Shown piece after piece: positions 23,834-37,104 of a DNA stretch of 64,000 nt (the stretch's first letter is position 1; every line of letters starts with the position of its first letter). The stretch is taken from assembly GCA_004352715.1 (NCBI GenBank), contig SCFE01000106.1, positions 624,478 through 688,477 on the forward strand. The letters are read 5' to 3'. The notes under the pieces are model-generated. The model ran no database searches. It saw only the letters and a program-made list of their open reading frames with translations, and had not been told where the DNA came from. Origin of the DNA: Hofstenia miamia. Lineage: Eukaryota > Xenacoelomorpha > Acoela. The translations under genes were made by a program, and so were the position numbers.

Positions 23834-26800
23834 CTAAGAACAGGCATTTTTACAAAATATATAATTTTTAAATATAACCCTTCCTAATACAAACAGATTG
23901 GTATCCGAACAGAAGCTTGATGTGTGCAAAAACTAATTCATATATTTTGCAAATCAAAGCTTATATGGAGTGAACCTTCAACTAACAATTTGTTAGAAAA
24001 AAATATTTTCTTTTGGTTTAAGAACATTGTTTCAAAAAACGTCTTAAAAATGCATTTAAATTTAAATACAACCCGTATTTATAGGGTTTGCCAAGCTTGT
24101 GGAGATACCTAATCAAAAATGAAATACTACAATGACATTCTAAAACTATATAGTATCGGATTTAGGGATGGACTAGAAGTCCAATTGCTATGAACACAAA
24201 ATTTTCCAACGTATTACAAAAAAAGATTAAGGGGAATGACAATTTCACAAAATAAATGATGTTGCGAAATGTTGAGATTTATTCAACAGTAATCAATGTC
24301 AATTTGAAAAAGAAAAATTTTTCATAAAAACTGATATTTTAAAAAAATCAAAAGAAGAACACCTCTTCCATCCTATGGTGGTTACATACTTTGAATATAT
24401 TTATTAGTTTAAACCATAAAATATTCATAGACAGTTTAAGGCTAATTTAATCTATAATCGATTGGTTACCATAACGTAGAAAAGCCAATCAAGGCCGGAA
24501 GCTCGTGAACAAAAACTGATGAGGCTCAATCCTACCAATCTGCTGATTTTCAAACATTCACCAAAGTTGCTTGACTCATTTTTGTTTGTTAGATACAGAA
24601 ACACTATAATGGTAACCCTAAGTAAGCAACATTGCAACGGTCTATTTACCGAAAACAAAATATTTGAGGGTAATTGTTACTACCATAATGGGATTTTGAT
24701 CATCTAAATTAGACTAGATCCCCTTATTAACCTGAACATTAGAGGTAGTAATTATTTGAATATTTATACAAAAATCGGATTTTAAATGAAAAAAATTATT
24801 ATAATGTACTTCATGCACAGATATCATATGTATCACATAGATGTACCACTGTCCAAGAATTTCAAAATTTCTAAATTTTTTGAAAATGTGGACAAAACCA
24901 ATTGCATCATAATAATACAATCGGCAATTTAAAGGTAACAGACCTGCGACTAGATTATTTATACACTATTTTTTGTTTAAGTTTCCTTACAACAATCTAT
25001 TTTTTCATATTTTGAACCTCATGTTCTTAGAAAAAAAACAGTGATTTGTTAATGCCTCCAAAATTTTATCTACAAAGTGGTCCTACTGAATATTAGGAAA
25101 AACTCTTGCGTTTCAATACTCAATTTTAAGACCCTACTCTGTACTAAAACCCCATTTAGAAACAACTCATAAAACAGATAAAGCCATTTAAAATATATTA
25201 AAACAGAGTAATTATATTTACTACAACAACTTATGCATTGAACCTCAAGTGCACCAATGACAACTTAATGACATCAATCAAATGAATAATTTTCAATAAC
25301 ATAATTTTTTAATAAAAAATTCGAAGCTTTATGAGAATTGCAAGGAATTCTGCTAAAATAATGAGTATTCGAATCCAATTATAATTTTGAAATTTCATCA
25401 AAAAATAATGAGAAAAACTTGAAGAAAAATATTTCAATAATGAAGCATTCTAATAATATCAAATAAACCTATTTTCCATTTTCACCGAAACGCAATTGTA
25501 CTATGGTGTTTTTTACACGATGCTTATTTGACCCGATTGCCCTTGCTTGTTAAAAGTCCATTTCATCCAATTAGAAATTAATTTCTTCAATTAGGCACCA
25601 AAATAACCCAAATTTTGGCATATTTTTTCCTCTAAAATATTTTCCACATTTTTTAATCACTATTAAAATGAAGTTAGTAATGACTTCTTCCTAATATTAA
25701 AAACCCAGTGGCAGATTCCGTGCATGCGTCATTAAAGAAATTATTGGCGGTTTTATTATAATAATTGAAAAAGTGCAAACAAATTCGACATAAAGCGTTT
25801 AGAAAAGACGGATTTTAAATTTGCAAATAAACGACAAACAAAGAAGAAGTAATAACATTAAATTAACCAAACAAATATATTCACAGAAAGACGAGGAAAA
25901 CCTAATTCAATTAAGAAAAATGTCTTTCACTTGTTAGCAGTTGATTTCTGACAATTTGTGGGAGAGCAAAGACGGTTTTAGAAAAATTTAATATATCTGT
26001 CGAAATATTAATTGCACTAATTTACTAATGTATAAAATAGTGTTTATATATATATATATACATAAATTTATTCATTTATTTATTTGTTCGCCTTGTATAA
26101 ACTAATTTGAAAATATACCCTATCTAACTTCATCTACATGAAAATTTCAAAAGTATATATTTATATATATATATATATATAGATATTGCATCTTAAAACA
26201 AAATGCTAAGTCTTCAAATATTACTTGAAGCTATATTCTTTAGGAGGCAATTGAGCAAATATTAGAGAATGCAATGTCAGTAAAATTCTATAGAAAATTT
26301 ATCCAAAATGCCTTGGATAAGAATGTCGAGAAACCATAGAGCAATCAATTTTTTTGTGGTGCGGAACAATAAGCAGCATTGCAAATAACGAATTCGGAAG
26401 TTTCTCATTTTTAGGCAAGCAACACACATAGGTGATGAAGTAAGAAATGAGATGAAATAGAATATATATACAAGTATTTCCTGTAATTGAATGCAATACA
26501 AAATCCTATTTTGAAAACAGGGTTATATTTCTAAATAATTAACAAGGGGCTCTAAATTTGAGCACTGTGTTTTTATTTATACTCAGCAAAAATAAAACCC
26601 AAGACTACATACCGTAATACAGCTTTAGCAAGGGACTGATTCTCCATTCGAATTTAACAAAGTGAGCTGAGCCCCCCCCCCTCGAGTACACCCCTGTTTG
26701 AAAAATTGCAAATGAGAATAATAGTTTTTGACAAATAGTATAGAATGGTGGCTATGAATAATAATGTTTAAAATTTAGTTGATATGCCACTGTTCAAAAC

Positions 26801-28010
26801 CATTCGCATAGCAGAAGAGAATTGTATTTTTGAATATAAATGATTATTTTTTAAGATTTGATTATTTCATTTTACGAGTATAGCTGCCTGGGGATTGATT
26901 GACACAATTACTGTATATTAACATGCAATGAATTTTACATTGTTACAAGCTATTCAATTATGGAATTTTGACAGGATCAGGCATATGTCTTTTGAATAAT
27001 TAAAATTTAATTTTTACAAATATCTTGAGTTTAAAAGAAAACTTTGGCGATTTATCATATCAAACATTGAAAAAAACAGTAAAAAAATCTGGTCGCTTGT
27101 CATAATAGCATTGATACGAAATATTTCAAAAAATTAAAAAGCAAATATGGAATTTAGTGTTTATAATGAGAGTAAACAAATATATTGAAATAGCATAGTA
27201 TCAGTCGTAAATCAAAATGAAAGATTGAAATTATCTTAGAAGCGTTGTTGCTACAAAAATAGAGAAAAGTAGAAAAATGGGAATGAAACATAGTTTACAT
27301 GGATGAAATGCAACCGATGTGATTGGGCAAAATTAGAGTTACGATACAGGACAGATGTTGAAAAGTAGGGATTTGTTACACTTTTTGTCAAATTAAAGAT
27401 TTGTGTGGTTCACCGCTGCCTCACCACAAAACGCCCTACTGAACCACACCTTCTAGTTATACATTTATAACTGTACCGCACTGCATAGCAAAATCAAAGC
27501 CAACTGAAAAACATCAGATAAAAAAACTTTATAAAAACATAAGAAACCAAAATTTCTAATATAGAGTTACTATGATTTCAAAAAAAGTTCAGAAACTGAA
27601 ATTAACCACGTTGCAGTTCATAAAATTATATGCATTTAAATATTCTTAGTTATCTCCTCATGGATGTTAACTAGTTTATTTTCAACATTTCCAACCACAC
27701 CACAGAATCAGTTTTTTGCTAGAAGAAAACATTGCAAATGTGTTGCGCTTGCATAGAAAATATTAATGAGCCGCAAATTTCAAAAAATTTGAATAAAAGA
27801 TTTCAAGAATGTAAAGTGTCTTTGCAAAGATTTACAAAAATTTTGTATTCAACCTCAATTTAGTTTGCAAAAATTTGAACAATTGAATTTAAAATATGAT
27901 GGAAAGCTAAGATATAAAACCCTGTGCGTACATGAAGTTACTATACTTAGATTAATTTGACGAAAATTGATTTCTAAGCATGGAATGAATGCACGTTTGA
28001 AATATACTAC
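23834..28010. other. Intron of about 4.2 kb
   Basis: It contains short (TA)n tracts at 26047-26060 and 26163-26181 and a poly-C patch (26671-26683) followed by CTCGAGTACACCCCTG, which may be the right end of a decayed small element. I found no other feature. Frames such as 24452-24658 or 26277-26501 have no family similarity. Confidence 0.45.
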
Positions 28011-28138
28011 CTTCTTAAAGTTAATTTCGCCAACGCTGGGATGGCCGTCTGTTAAGAGAATAACCATTTTTCCATTGGATTCCTCGGCTTTATTCAACAT
28101 GTTCATTGCCCTTTCCAGTGCAACGTTCAAATTTGTTC
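28011..28138 (-). CDS. ITIH-like, vWA domain middle part with MIDAS Thr and Asp (42 codons)
   Basis: The acceptor is TTCTTTAAG/GA and the donor is AAG/GTAGTA. Joined to the preceding exon it reads AFGGTNLNVALERAMNMLNK, then MVILLTDGHPSVGEINFKK. GGTN supplies the MIDAS Thr and LLTDG the MIDAS Asp of the vWA fold, matching LGGTNIND and IILLTDGDPTVGE in vertebrate heavy chains. The intron upstream appears to be 22.7 kb here, but it contains the misplaced block and the duplicated LINE segment, so its true length is shorter. Confidence 0.93.
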
Positions 28139-29240
28139 CTTAAAGAAAGTATTTTATTTAAAGCATATAAATTTATTACTAACATAAAGATCTTCTCAAT
28201 GTCACGAATCTAGATAACATTATTGTTGGAAAGAGATAAAGTCAATTCTCATTAATCAATATGCTTTAGAGAATTTTGCTTTAGCTTCAGTATTATTAAT
28301 GTTAAAATTAGCAGAATAACAAAGTTTTAATGACAATTATTATGTTCCTAAAGAACGATTGCTTACTGCAAACAATAATTATTTAACAAAAATTATATAA
28401 GTCAGTATGATTTTTTGAAGGGGACTTCTCAGCCCTAATCACAATGAGCAGCCAAAAACGGATCGAAATATAGTTCTTAAAAAGCATGTCAGTTTCATAT
28501 TTTTTACTCATACGGGGCTCCTTGAATAATAATTTTTATATCCTTAAAATATGAGAAAAATACCCAACTATAGATATCAATGTGTCAGTCGTAAACGATT
28601 TCTATTATGACAATGTATTTGAAGAAATAGTTCACGCAATAGATAACAGGATAAATATATAGCATTTTGAAAAGAAAGGAAAACTGATATAATGCGTTTT
28701 GTACAAAAACACGATTTTTGATAAGGAATTCCAGAAAATTGAAATCAATTTTAACTTCAAGTTTTCAACCGAGGATAGAAATCTAATTTCAGCTTAATCT
28801 TCTAAAAATGGATATATCGCGCCTTGATATATATATATATATAAACTTATATATAGCTTGTCAATAATGTCTTCGAAACGCAATTTTAAAAACATCAAAA
28901 ACGAATCGACAATCATAATCATCCGCTAAATGAAAGATTTCTTAAAAGCACGATGGAAAATACCAGAATATTACTAAGATGCATGGTTATTGCGTGTACA
29001 TTAAATTTTAATTAAGTGTTGTCACAATTAGACAGCCTTGTTGTTTTCTTTTAAAAATTGTGCATAAAGTGACTATTACAGGTAACTGCCACCCACCGCG
29101 CGGTATACGAATTTGTCATTGTTCATCCAACTTTCAATGTGACAAGCCGACAGAGTGAACAGATTACCATGTTATCATCTGACTATAATTAGCGCCTAAC
29201 TAAATTGCCATCGTCTATTGCATTTTCATAGTATACCCAT
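28139..29240. other. Intron sequence, no feature recognised
   Basis: Apart from a short (TA)n run at 28828-28842, nothing stands out. Confidence 0.4.
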
Positions 29241-29556
29241 TAGAGATTGATGTCGGGTACCCGATTAAACTTGACACGATTTCGAGTTTCGGGTCGGATA
29301 TCAAACTTTCAGATCGGGTTCAGATACAAAGATCAGATTGATTATTAAGAATTTCTGCTGTTAATCACTGCTTGATTTGAGAAAGCTCTAAGTAATGTCA
29401 ATGAACTACAATTTCCCCCCTCAACACAAATTAATTGATGTTAACGATTATTTAAGAAGCCGGGTATTGCATTTTCGGGTCGGATCGGGTTCGGGTAGTA
29501 AATATTATGATAGAGTCAGGTTCGAGTTCATGTTTACCTCATATTGTCACTCTCAA
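29241..29556 (-). mobile_element. MITE with CGGGTACCCG subterminal motif, copy 1
   Basis: The left end TAGAGATTGATGTCGGGTAC is the reverse complement, with a few changes, of the right end of the copy at 32384-32676. The right end finishes TGTCACTCTC. Inside are several GGGTCGGAT/CGGGTTCGGGT blocks. It has no coding capacity and is inverted relative to the other copy. Confidence 0.7.
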
Positions 29557-29654
29557 ATACCTATGTGGGCCTAAGTCCAACCATGCTTCCAACTCTGATT
29601 GCACACGTATTAATTGAAGGATGAAATGCAACCATTTTTAAGTAATTCACGTAT

Positions 29655-31170
29655 ACTGCGCGACAAAAAAAATTGACAGATTTGTAAGCCTTAGTTCTTT
29701 AAGAACTTTCCGAAATGTAAAACATTAGTTGCAATGACAATTGTAGACACGCACATGCAAAACTGATGCGGTCCACCAAATAATCAGCTTCACAACTCTT
29801 ATCAATGTTTCCTCAAATTCGAAGAGCAACCATATACAAAAATTTTGAAAGCTTAAGAAATTCAACTTATTGGAAATGCACCCAGGCAGTGGGTGACACA
29901 AAAAATTTCTGGAGGCTACCTCAAATGTCTATACAAACTAGCTGAATATCTAAATCAGAGTTCTGCAACATTTCTTGCTCAGATGGTGGAAGGTGGTACC
30001 ATCCGAAAAAATCTGGGTACAAAAAGAAGAAAGACAAAAAACTTGTAGATCTGAGTCAAACACAAAAAGAATTTAAAATCAATTTCTGTCAAAAATTCAA
30101 GACTATTGCTGAAGTTGTGGTCACTGTACCAATCGACAAACTAAACAGTGGATAGAGCATGATCCAGGTTCGGAACATAATCATTAGAAGTGCACAACGA
30201 AGGGCTGTTTAATCAAGAATTCCTCTGGAAACCAGAACGTTGAGCCGTGTTGAGTCTGATCAGCCAAGTGAAGCCGAATACTGAACTTCCGTTGAGAGGA
30301 TTGCGTCTCTTCCGCTTTTGGTAACCAAAGCTACTAACGGTGGTAACTTTGTGAGCACCTAGAGCAATCAAAATAACCATTGTAACAGAGCAAAGCTGTA
30401 CAAACAATGCACAGCAAATGCTTGTTCTTGACCTATACCCGAGACCAGAAGAATGATTCAACCCTGATATGATTGAGGTATGATGCGCATGCTGGCTATT
30501 ATTATCCAGGAAGGGCCGCAAAGAAGTTACATTTCGGATGATTCTGCTAGACTGCCCTTTGGGTTCCAATAGTTGGAGTAACGTTTTCGTAACCGATCAA
30601 TGCTTCTCTTAGCTTCAACGCAGCATTCTGTTGCTAGGATGTTGCCGAAGGAAACCTGTTGTCAGAACCCCAAAATGTTCTCCTTTTAGCTATGATCTAG
30701 GTCGCCTCGATTTCATAAGGGTCTTACATGATTAAATGCTGATTATTACCTATAATGTCACACCCGAAAGTACAGAAACATCATCAATGCTTTTTCCTAA
30801 TGGGTGGTTGCTCCAGCAGTACCGAACAACGCTCACAGATCACGATAATCAAGATTGAAACTGAGTACGTGGTTATTTTACAATGGCCTCGGGCCTCACC
30901 AGATTTATCCCCCATTTGAAATATATTAAAATTGAGGACAAACTGATTTTACTGATGAAATTCAAGCTGCAAAAATAAATCACGTACCAAAACTACAAAG
31001 ACTTTTATCTCGAACTCTAGGAAGACAATTGATTATTAAAAGGCAGCAAACACTAGAGTATATCACAAGCTTTCTTTTCCGTGTTATTAATTTTTTGCTA
31101 GAATTTGAATTCAATAAATTTAACCTACAAAAATTGAAATTTTGTCAATTTTTTGTCGTACAGCATAAAT
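29655..31170 (+). mobile_element. Degenerate Tc1/mariner element with inverted ends
   Basis: The left end, ACTGCGCGACAAAAAAAATT beginning near 29655, and the reverse complement of the right end (31143-31168, GACAAAAAATTGACA core) form terminal inverted repeats flanked by TA. In the 3' half, broken frames resemble a Tc1-type transposase: a QQYRTTLTDH stretch near 30812-30842 (compare QQDNAPCHT) and LQWPRASPDLSPI near 30878-30916 (compare WPSQSPDLNPIENLW). Stops are frequent. A separate repeat (30130-30560) is inserted in it. Confidence 0.7.
30130..30560 (+). repeat. Dispersed repeat, copy 2, nested in the Tc1/mariner element
   Basis: Diverged partner of 6791-7410. Both share the ACTAAA...GATCC start, CTGATCAGCCAAGTGAAGCC (30260-30279), the GAGAGG...CTCTTCCGC stem-like block, GCTACTAACGGTGGTAAC (30328-30345), and AGCAAAGCTGT with CACAGCAAATGC downstream. 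Its minus strand is open for 118 codons (30569-30213), but that frame is not conserved in the other copy, so I do not call it a gene. Confidence 0.6.
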
Positions 31171-32383
31171 ATGAATCCGTCAGTTTTACAAAAGATTTCA
31201 AACTATTAAAGTAAATATATTAATGATAGTTGGTTAATTGTAGAAAGAATCGTTATGCAGAAATGAAAGGGAACTTACTGACATATCTCTCATCTAAAAT
31301 ATTGTTATTTAAACTGGTGTTTTAAGGCTGCTTTTGCAAATTGCAATCTCGAAAGTAATTTCAAAAATTATTTTAAGCAGAAAAAATAATTATTTCTGTA
31401 ACCTTGCTGAAAAATCAAAACATCTTTACTAATATTGATTTCACTATTACATGCTGCCTTTGATATCGCTTTACGGCAAGTTTTTCGCAATTTTGTACAA
31501 AAACTAAATTAACTAACGGGGATTACGCGATTATATACTATGATGCATTATGATAAAGTTCTGAATTACATGTAACTAGTTTTTATGAAGCTCTCAGACA
31601 TAAAACAGAGCCCGTAGTCACTAAGGAGATCTATCCAGGGAAATTATTATATAAATATGTAAAATTTACAGCTGTGTTATTTTTTGGCTCTATTCAAACA
31701 TGAATAAAAATGATGAGTTGGATTGAATTACATTATAAGGCGTTCTATACATGTGCACAATAAATCATTCTCCAAATTTCTTCAAAATCTGAAATGCTAC
31801 ACTCGTTTAAAAGCATAAAAATTACTTTTTGAAACTTTCTATTGTAAAGTTGATAGTATTTTTAAAAGACCTTTAGAGGCTCGAGTATGTTTCTAACATT
31901 TCCTTACTCACTTAATATTGTACAATTTATTAAAATAAAGACAACGTTCTCCTAAATTTGGAAAACAGTATTATAGGATAATTGCTATGTGTAACAATCA
32001 CTTATTTCCTTAATTGGATGGAAAATATTAATTCGTTGGAAATACGAAAATCTAAGTGGCAATCGAATCACAACATAAAGGTGACCCATTAAAATTGGTG
32101 ACCCGATTTGACCAGATTTAAGACAATGTTGCAAAATTTTGCTAACAGTATACATAAATAGACATTGAAATGAAGCAACACATCACGCTAGTCTTCACTG
32201 AAATTTTGAAGTTACAAATTTATACCGGTGCTAAAGATACGTTTCTCACATCTCCAGTGGCGTCACTGTACATTTGTGGGCCTGGTGCGAGATCTCAATA
32301 TGGGAGTCCCACCTACTTCTAATTTCTTTGTATTAAATTTTCAGTACCCGTTTTAATGAATAATAGATACTTTTAATACTTAA
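31171..32383. other. Intron sequence, no feature recognised
   Basis: AT-rich with no repeat partner found. A CCAGTGGCGTCACTG patch at 32262-32276 may mark an element end. Confidence 0.35.
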
Positions 32384-32676
32384 TAGAGAGTGACAACATA
32401 GGCCTAACATAGACTCGAACCCGACCCGATCAGAATATTCATCGCCCGACTCAAATTCTAGAGTTTGATTCGCAGTATTTAGCGGATTTGATCTCTTTCC
32501 AATCAAATGATCGACTAACAGTCATTTTCTGATAAGATAAAAATAGTCATTGATTGGTATTACTTAACGTTTTGGGTTTTTCTCAAATCGAATGTTTACC
32601 AACATTAGCAACTTTTTGCTCAATGAATCTAAGCTTGGAACCCGACCCGATTTCGGGTACCCGATGTCACTCTCTA
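32384..32676 (+). mobile_element. MITE with CGGGTACCCG subterminal motif, copy 2
   Basis: The termini TAGAGAGTGACA (32384) and TGTCACTCTCTA (ending 32676) are perfect inverted repeats. The outer TA on each side fits a TA target duplication, as for Tc1/mariner-type MITEs. CTCGAACCCGACCCGATC near the left end and GAACCCGACCCGATTTCGGG near the right end repeat the same motif. 293 bp, no coding capacity. Confidence 0.75.
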
Positions 32677-34700
32677 CTACTAAACATTTTATACATAGGT
32701 ATGTACCTGCATAACTTTGAGTCCCCAAAAGACTCAAAATTTCAAACTTAGGACACCAAATTTGCTTAAAATTGCTTCAAATAAACTTTGATTTTCATCA
32801 TTTAGATATGAAACAAAGAACCATCGTAATAATGCTTTAATGAAGCAAAATACTAAAAAAGGCCATATTTGGATATTTGTATAGAATGAATGTTTTAAAC
32901 AGTACTCATTCAAAACTTAACCAGATATTTTGAAATAAAGAGCGGCAAATAAAATGTTTAGTACACACGAGCCCAAATACAAACCTTAAACTGTTCAGAA
33001 TTTTTATAATTTTGATCGTTACTTTAAAAAATTTTAAGCGCTTATAACTCCGAAACTAATAAATGTATCCAAAATGCGCAAGCAGCGCAGGATAAAAGAG
33101 CACCACTTCCTTCATTATCGCTTAGAACTACACCCACATACTGTACTGTTGAGACACGCCTCAATGTATTTAGGTGGTATATTTAAAATACAGTTACCTG
33201 AATAATATGTATGGAGAAAATAAGCTTTAGTTCAATTTTTCAACACTACATTCGAGCACGTTCGCCAACAAATATCGCACGATTTCCAACTTTTACGATT
33301 GACTTAGAGAAAATTTCTTAACCTTAATTCAAACATTTCTTTTCAGTAGCCTTATTGACAACTACTATTCGTTTATGCAACTAAATAAGCTTCACTTAAC
33401 ATTTAAATATAATTTCTACTGATATTTTTGTTACCCTTCGCTTCTTGAAATTGGATACTTTTTTGACCCAATAGCGACTTGGATTAGCTTGAGTGAATTT
33501 TGACCCACACTAACAATTGGGGTTATATATATATATATATATATACATTATATATATATATATATATAAAGCCTCAATAACGCAAAATGTGTGTTTCTAT
33601 ACACTGGTTTGCTAAACTATTCTCCTTCAAGGAATAAAGAATTACAAATTCTGACGCAATATTCAAGGTAACACATCGCTTGTTGTAGCAAGTATGAAAG
33701 AAATGAATTTATGCGAGAGATGATCCATAACCGACTCCAGAGCGAAATTTATAGAACGGGTCAAATATGAGCCGTTGGCTAAATTAAACTTAAAAATGTG
33801 GGAAAAACGGCTTCTTCTTTTTAAAAAAGTAAATAATTCAAGGCTAACAACATTTCAATATGTAAGTACGTAATTAAATGAATTTATACTATTTAGCGTT
33901 ACCTTTCTAACCCTAATCCTCACAACCTTTTTATGTACGTTGGTTTCACAAGGGGGAGGAAGTGTAAAAACACCCAGAAGCGCATTTAGGATTTTTACAG
34001 AAGAAATTGTAAAAAAGATTTTTTTAACAAAAGTAAGTTTGCACAAAATGCAATCGTCTGTTTTTAGCAGCAAAGCGATTGATAACATCTTGAATTAATT
34101 TTGAAGAAAAAAGAAAATTTATCTTAAATGTTTGCAGCTGGCCCCAAAAAGAGAGGGATGGGTGGACGCCCATCCCCCCAAACGCATCACTCAAAATACC
34201 CCAGTTTATTTTTGATATAGTAATGCTATTAGCATAAAGTTTGGCACAAATTTACCATGAAATAAAAAGTTTGCAACAATTCCAAAAATAAAATTTTTAT
34301 ACAGAGATTTTTGCTGAAGTTATCATTTTTTGCGAAAAATTTGGTAAAAATGCTAAGAGATGTCTTATGTCAAAATGGTTATTATTTTTGTGCAAATTTT
34401 AATCTTTTTCTATTCAAAGAAAAAATTTTGAAGTCTAGTAATAACTTAAGGCATATTAATTTGTAGTTATTAATGCTGATGTCAGCATTTTTTGTTTTTG
34501 TCTTGTCATTTTTATATTTCTATGTTAAAATAAATGTGTAAAACTAAATTTAATGCAGTGAAAAGGTCAGGCAACTTCAAATTTGACTTAAAAAAAGATA
34601 TTAATAAAAATTCACATCTCGGGTGTAAATGTATCTTGTGAAGAATAGGGTTAAAGAAGGTTATACTTCATCGACCTTTAGCTAATATTTGTTTGTCTGT
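32677..34700. other. Intron sequence with an interrupted (TA)n tract
   Basis: (TA)n runs at about 33524-33545 and 33548-33569 are separated by an ACATT interruption. Nothing else could be assigned. The minus frame at 33855-34088 has no family motif. Confidence 0.45.
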
Positions 34701-34989
34701 TAAAAATTTAACATAAAATATCTTAGATAGATTAAAATGAACTCTTTTCAACAAATCCTTAGGATTCTATCCGATAACAGAACAAGCAGTTTGAAGAAAT
34801 ATCGATCTCATTTATTTCCAATGGCTTCTGAATACAATATATGAATCGCTATTAGATGAAAAACGCATGCAATTTCTGATTGTTTGGGTTCCTCAGCTCA
34901 AAACCTTTAGTTTTCCAGAGCATACAAATAAACTCTGCTTCCAGTTAGATCTCATTTCTGCTACAAAATATTAACTTCTTTTTATAACA

Positions 34990-36081
34990 AAAAAATAATT
35001 GTTTTCATAGTTAATTTAATTATCTTAGCAGGAGATATAGAATTAAATCCTGGCCCAATTTTAGATGAATGTAATCTTGAGAATTTGCAGAATCGCTATA
35101 AAAATAATTTTAATTATATTTATCTAAACGCCAAAAGTCTGAATTCAAATAGAAGTCAGTTTCTTAAAATTGCAACTCAATTTATCTCAAATTCAATTTT
35201 TTGTATCTCAGAAACTTGGTTAAACAATGATATCAATCCAAATTGATTCAATCCAGTTTTTGAATCACTATGGATCGAAATTAAATCACCTACAAATGCT
35301 TCGGAAAATGAATTAATTAATATTACTTATATTCCAGAGAATATATAAAGTTGAATGCAATGAAATTTCACATATTTCTAGCAATAACTACTCACTAAAC
35401 ATATTAGGTGACTTTAACATTAACTATTTCAATTTTTATGAAAAAAATTCATTGAAAGAATTATGCGCTATTTATAATTTAAAAATAATCAACACTCAAA
35501 CTCCCACTCGAAAAACAACATTAATTGATGATTTTTTAACCAGTTCGGAAACTATATATAAGACTTATATCCTTCAATCCTTCAGTGATCACGCACTCTG
35601 TATTTATACTAGTATGATTCAAGTTAAGCTTCCTAAATTTAAAACGATTTTTTCTAGGAATTTCAAAAATTATTCAGATGAGATCATGGAAAATTTACTT
35701 AAAAATCTTCCATTCGACTATATTTTTACTCTAAATTCTGGTTTCCACATGTTAAATTGCATTGCGGCACAGATCAATCAAGCCCTAAACAAAGTAGCAC
35801 CAATAAAAACCCGCCGAGCAGTCAACAATTCACGACGATTTAATTTAAACACGACTGACAATTAAGCAATTAAGAATACCGTAAACGTAAAACAGAAACT
35901 CTTTGAACTAGCTAAAGCTAATCCGACCAAAATAAATTGGACTAATTTCGAAAGATCAAAGAAATTAATTAAGGACTTACCCGCTAAAAATTCAGCTTTA
36001 AAACAACGTCAATTTTTTGAAAACTAAAACTTTTCTAAACAAAAGTGGGAATTTTTAAGCCGTTTTATTGGAAAATCGAAT
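34990..36081 (+). pseudogene. LINE with 2A-like motif: endonuclease half
   Basis: A hydrophobic run (IVFIVNLIIL) leads into AGDIELNPGP at 35031-35057, followed by an AP-type endonuclease in order: YIYLNAKSLNSN, CISETWLNN (35199-35225), LGDFNINYFN (35404-35433) and FSDHALCIY (35581-35607). The plus frame 35452-35865 covers its C-terminal part. The order and motifs match CR1/Jockey-group LINE ORF2. In-frame stops (for example after NNDINPN, near 35243) show it is dead. It breaks at a hAT-type insertion (36082) and resumes in the same sense at 37829. Confidence 0.82.
35031..35057 (+). other. 2A-like peptide motif GDIELNPGP
   Basis: The codons give GDIELNPGP, matching the D(V/I)ExNPGP consensus that makes ribosomes skip a peptide bond before the last Pro. 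2A-like sequences are known upstream of the endonuclease in some non-LTR retrotransposons, where they can separate or direct the products. Activity of this copy is not testable from sequence, since the element carries stops. Confidence 0.8.
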
Positions 36082-37072
36082 CAGAGATGGAACCGGCTAC
36101 CGGCCGAGGCCGGTTTGGCCCGGGCCAGCAATTTACCGGCCTGCAGCCGCTTTTAAACTACATGAAAGGCCGATAAAATTACCGGCCAAAATTATAGAAA
36201 ATATTCTTGTTTTATTTTGTAAAGATGCAATACTTTGCTTAGTTTGGGAGGAATTTCTATGAACATCTAAAATTCGAAAAAATTTTGTAGTATGAGAAAT
36301 CTCCAGTTTTGCAATTACAATAACAAATTAAATTTACTTTCTGGAATCTCTCATGAATTTTACTACAAACGGAGTTGTTCTGCTTTTTGATAGGGTAATT
36401 TTCAATTTTCTATGAAACTTACTAATAATATTAAAAGAACCTGTTTCTAATACTTAAAGTATAATGAATTGAAACTTGAGAGACCTCATTTAAATAAAGC
36501 AACTCGAACCCTTGGATTTTAATATTATTGGAAGGGACCCTCAAAACAATTTTGAAGAATGCAACAAAACATTCAAATACAAATGTCAATAAACACATCC
36601 TACTAAACGAGCAATTATGTTTAGTTTTAGCGAAATATTCTTTAAATTTTATTTGTGTACTTATAAATTATTAAATGCTACGGCAATGTGAAACATAAGA
36701 ATTGATAATGCTACTCGCTTAGTTATATATATTTTAACTATCATGCAAAGTAAACTAACTAAATAAAAATGAAACGTTCACATTTTTTCATTCACTGAAA
36801 GTGAAAACAACTGATTAAAGTTATGCAAACCATCGATAAAATGAAAATATCCAAATTGGGTTTTGCTAGAATTGTAGTTATAATAGATTGAAAATTGCGT
36901 TATGCAATATGAGCTCTTTGAATGTGTAATCTTCTAGATAAACACAGCTTATGTATATATATATATATATATATATACATATATATAATGTACTTGCATA
37001 GATTGATTATACAANTAATACCGGCCGGTAAATTATATTGGCATTGTATAATCAATCTATGCAAGTACATTG

Positions 37073-37104
<32 letters not shown>

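Noticed and set aside
30213-30569. 118-codon minus-strand frame
   Set aside because: It lies wholly in a dispersed repeat and is not open in the other copy at 6.8-7.4 kb.
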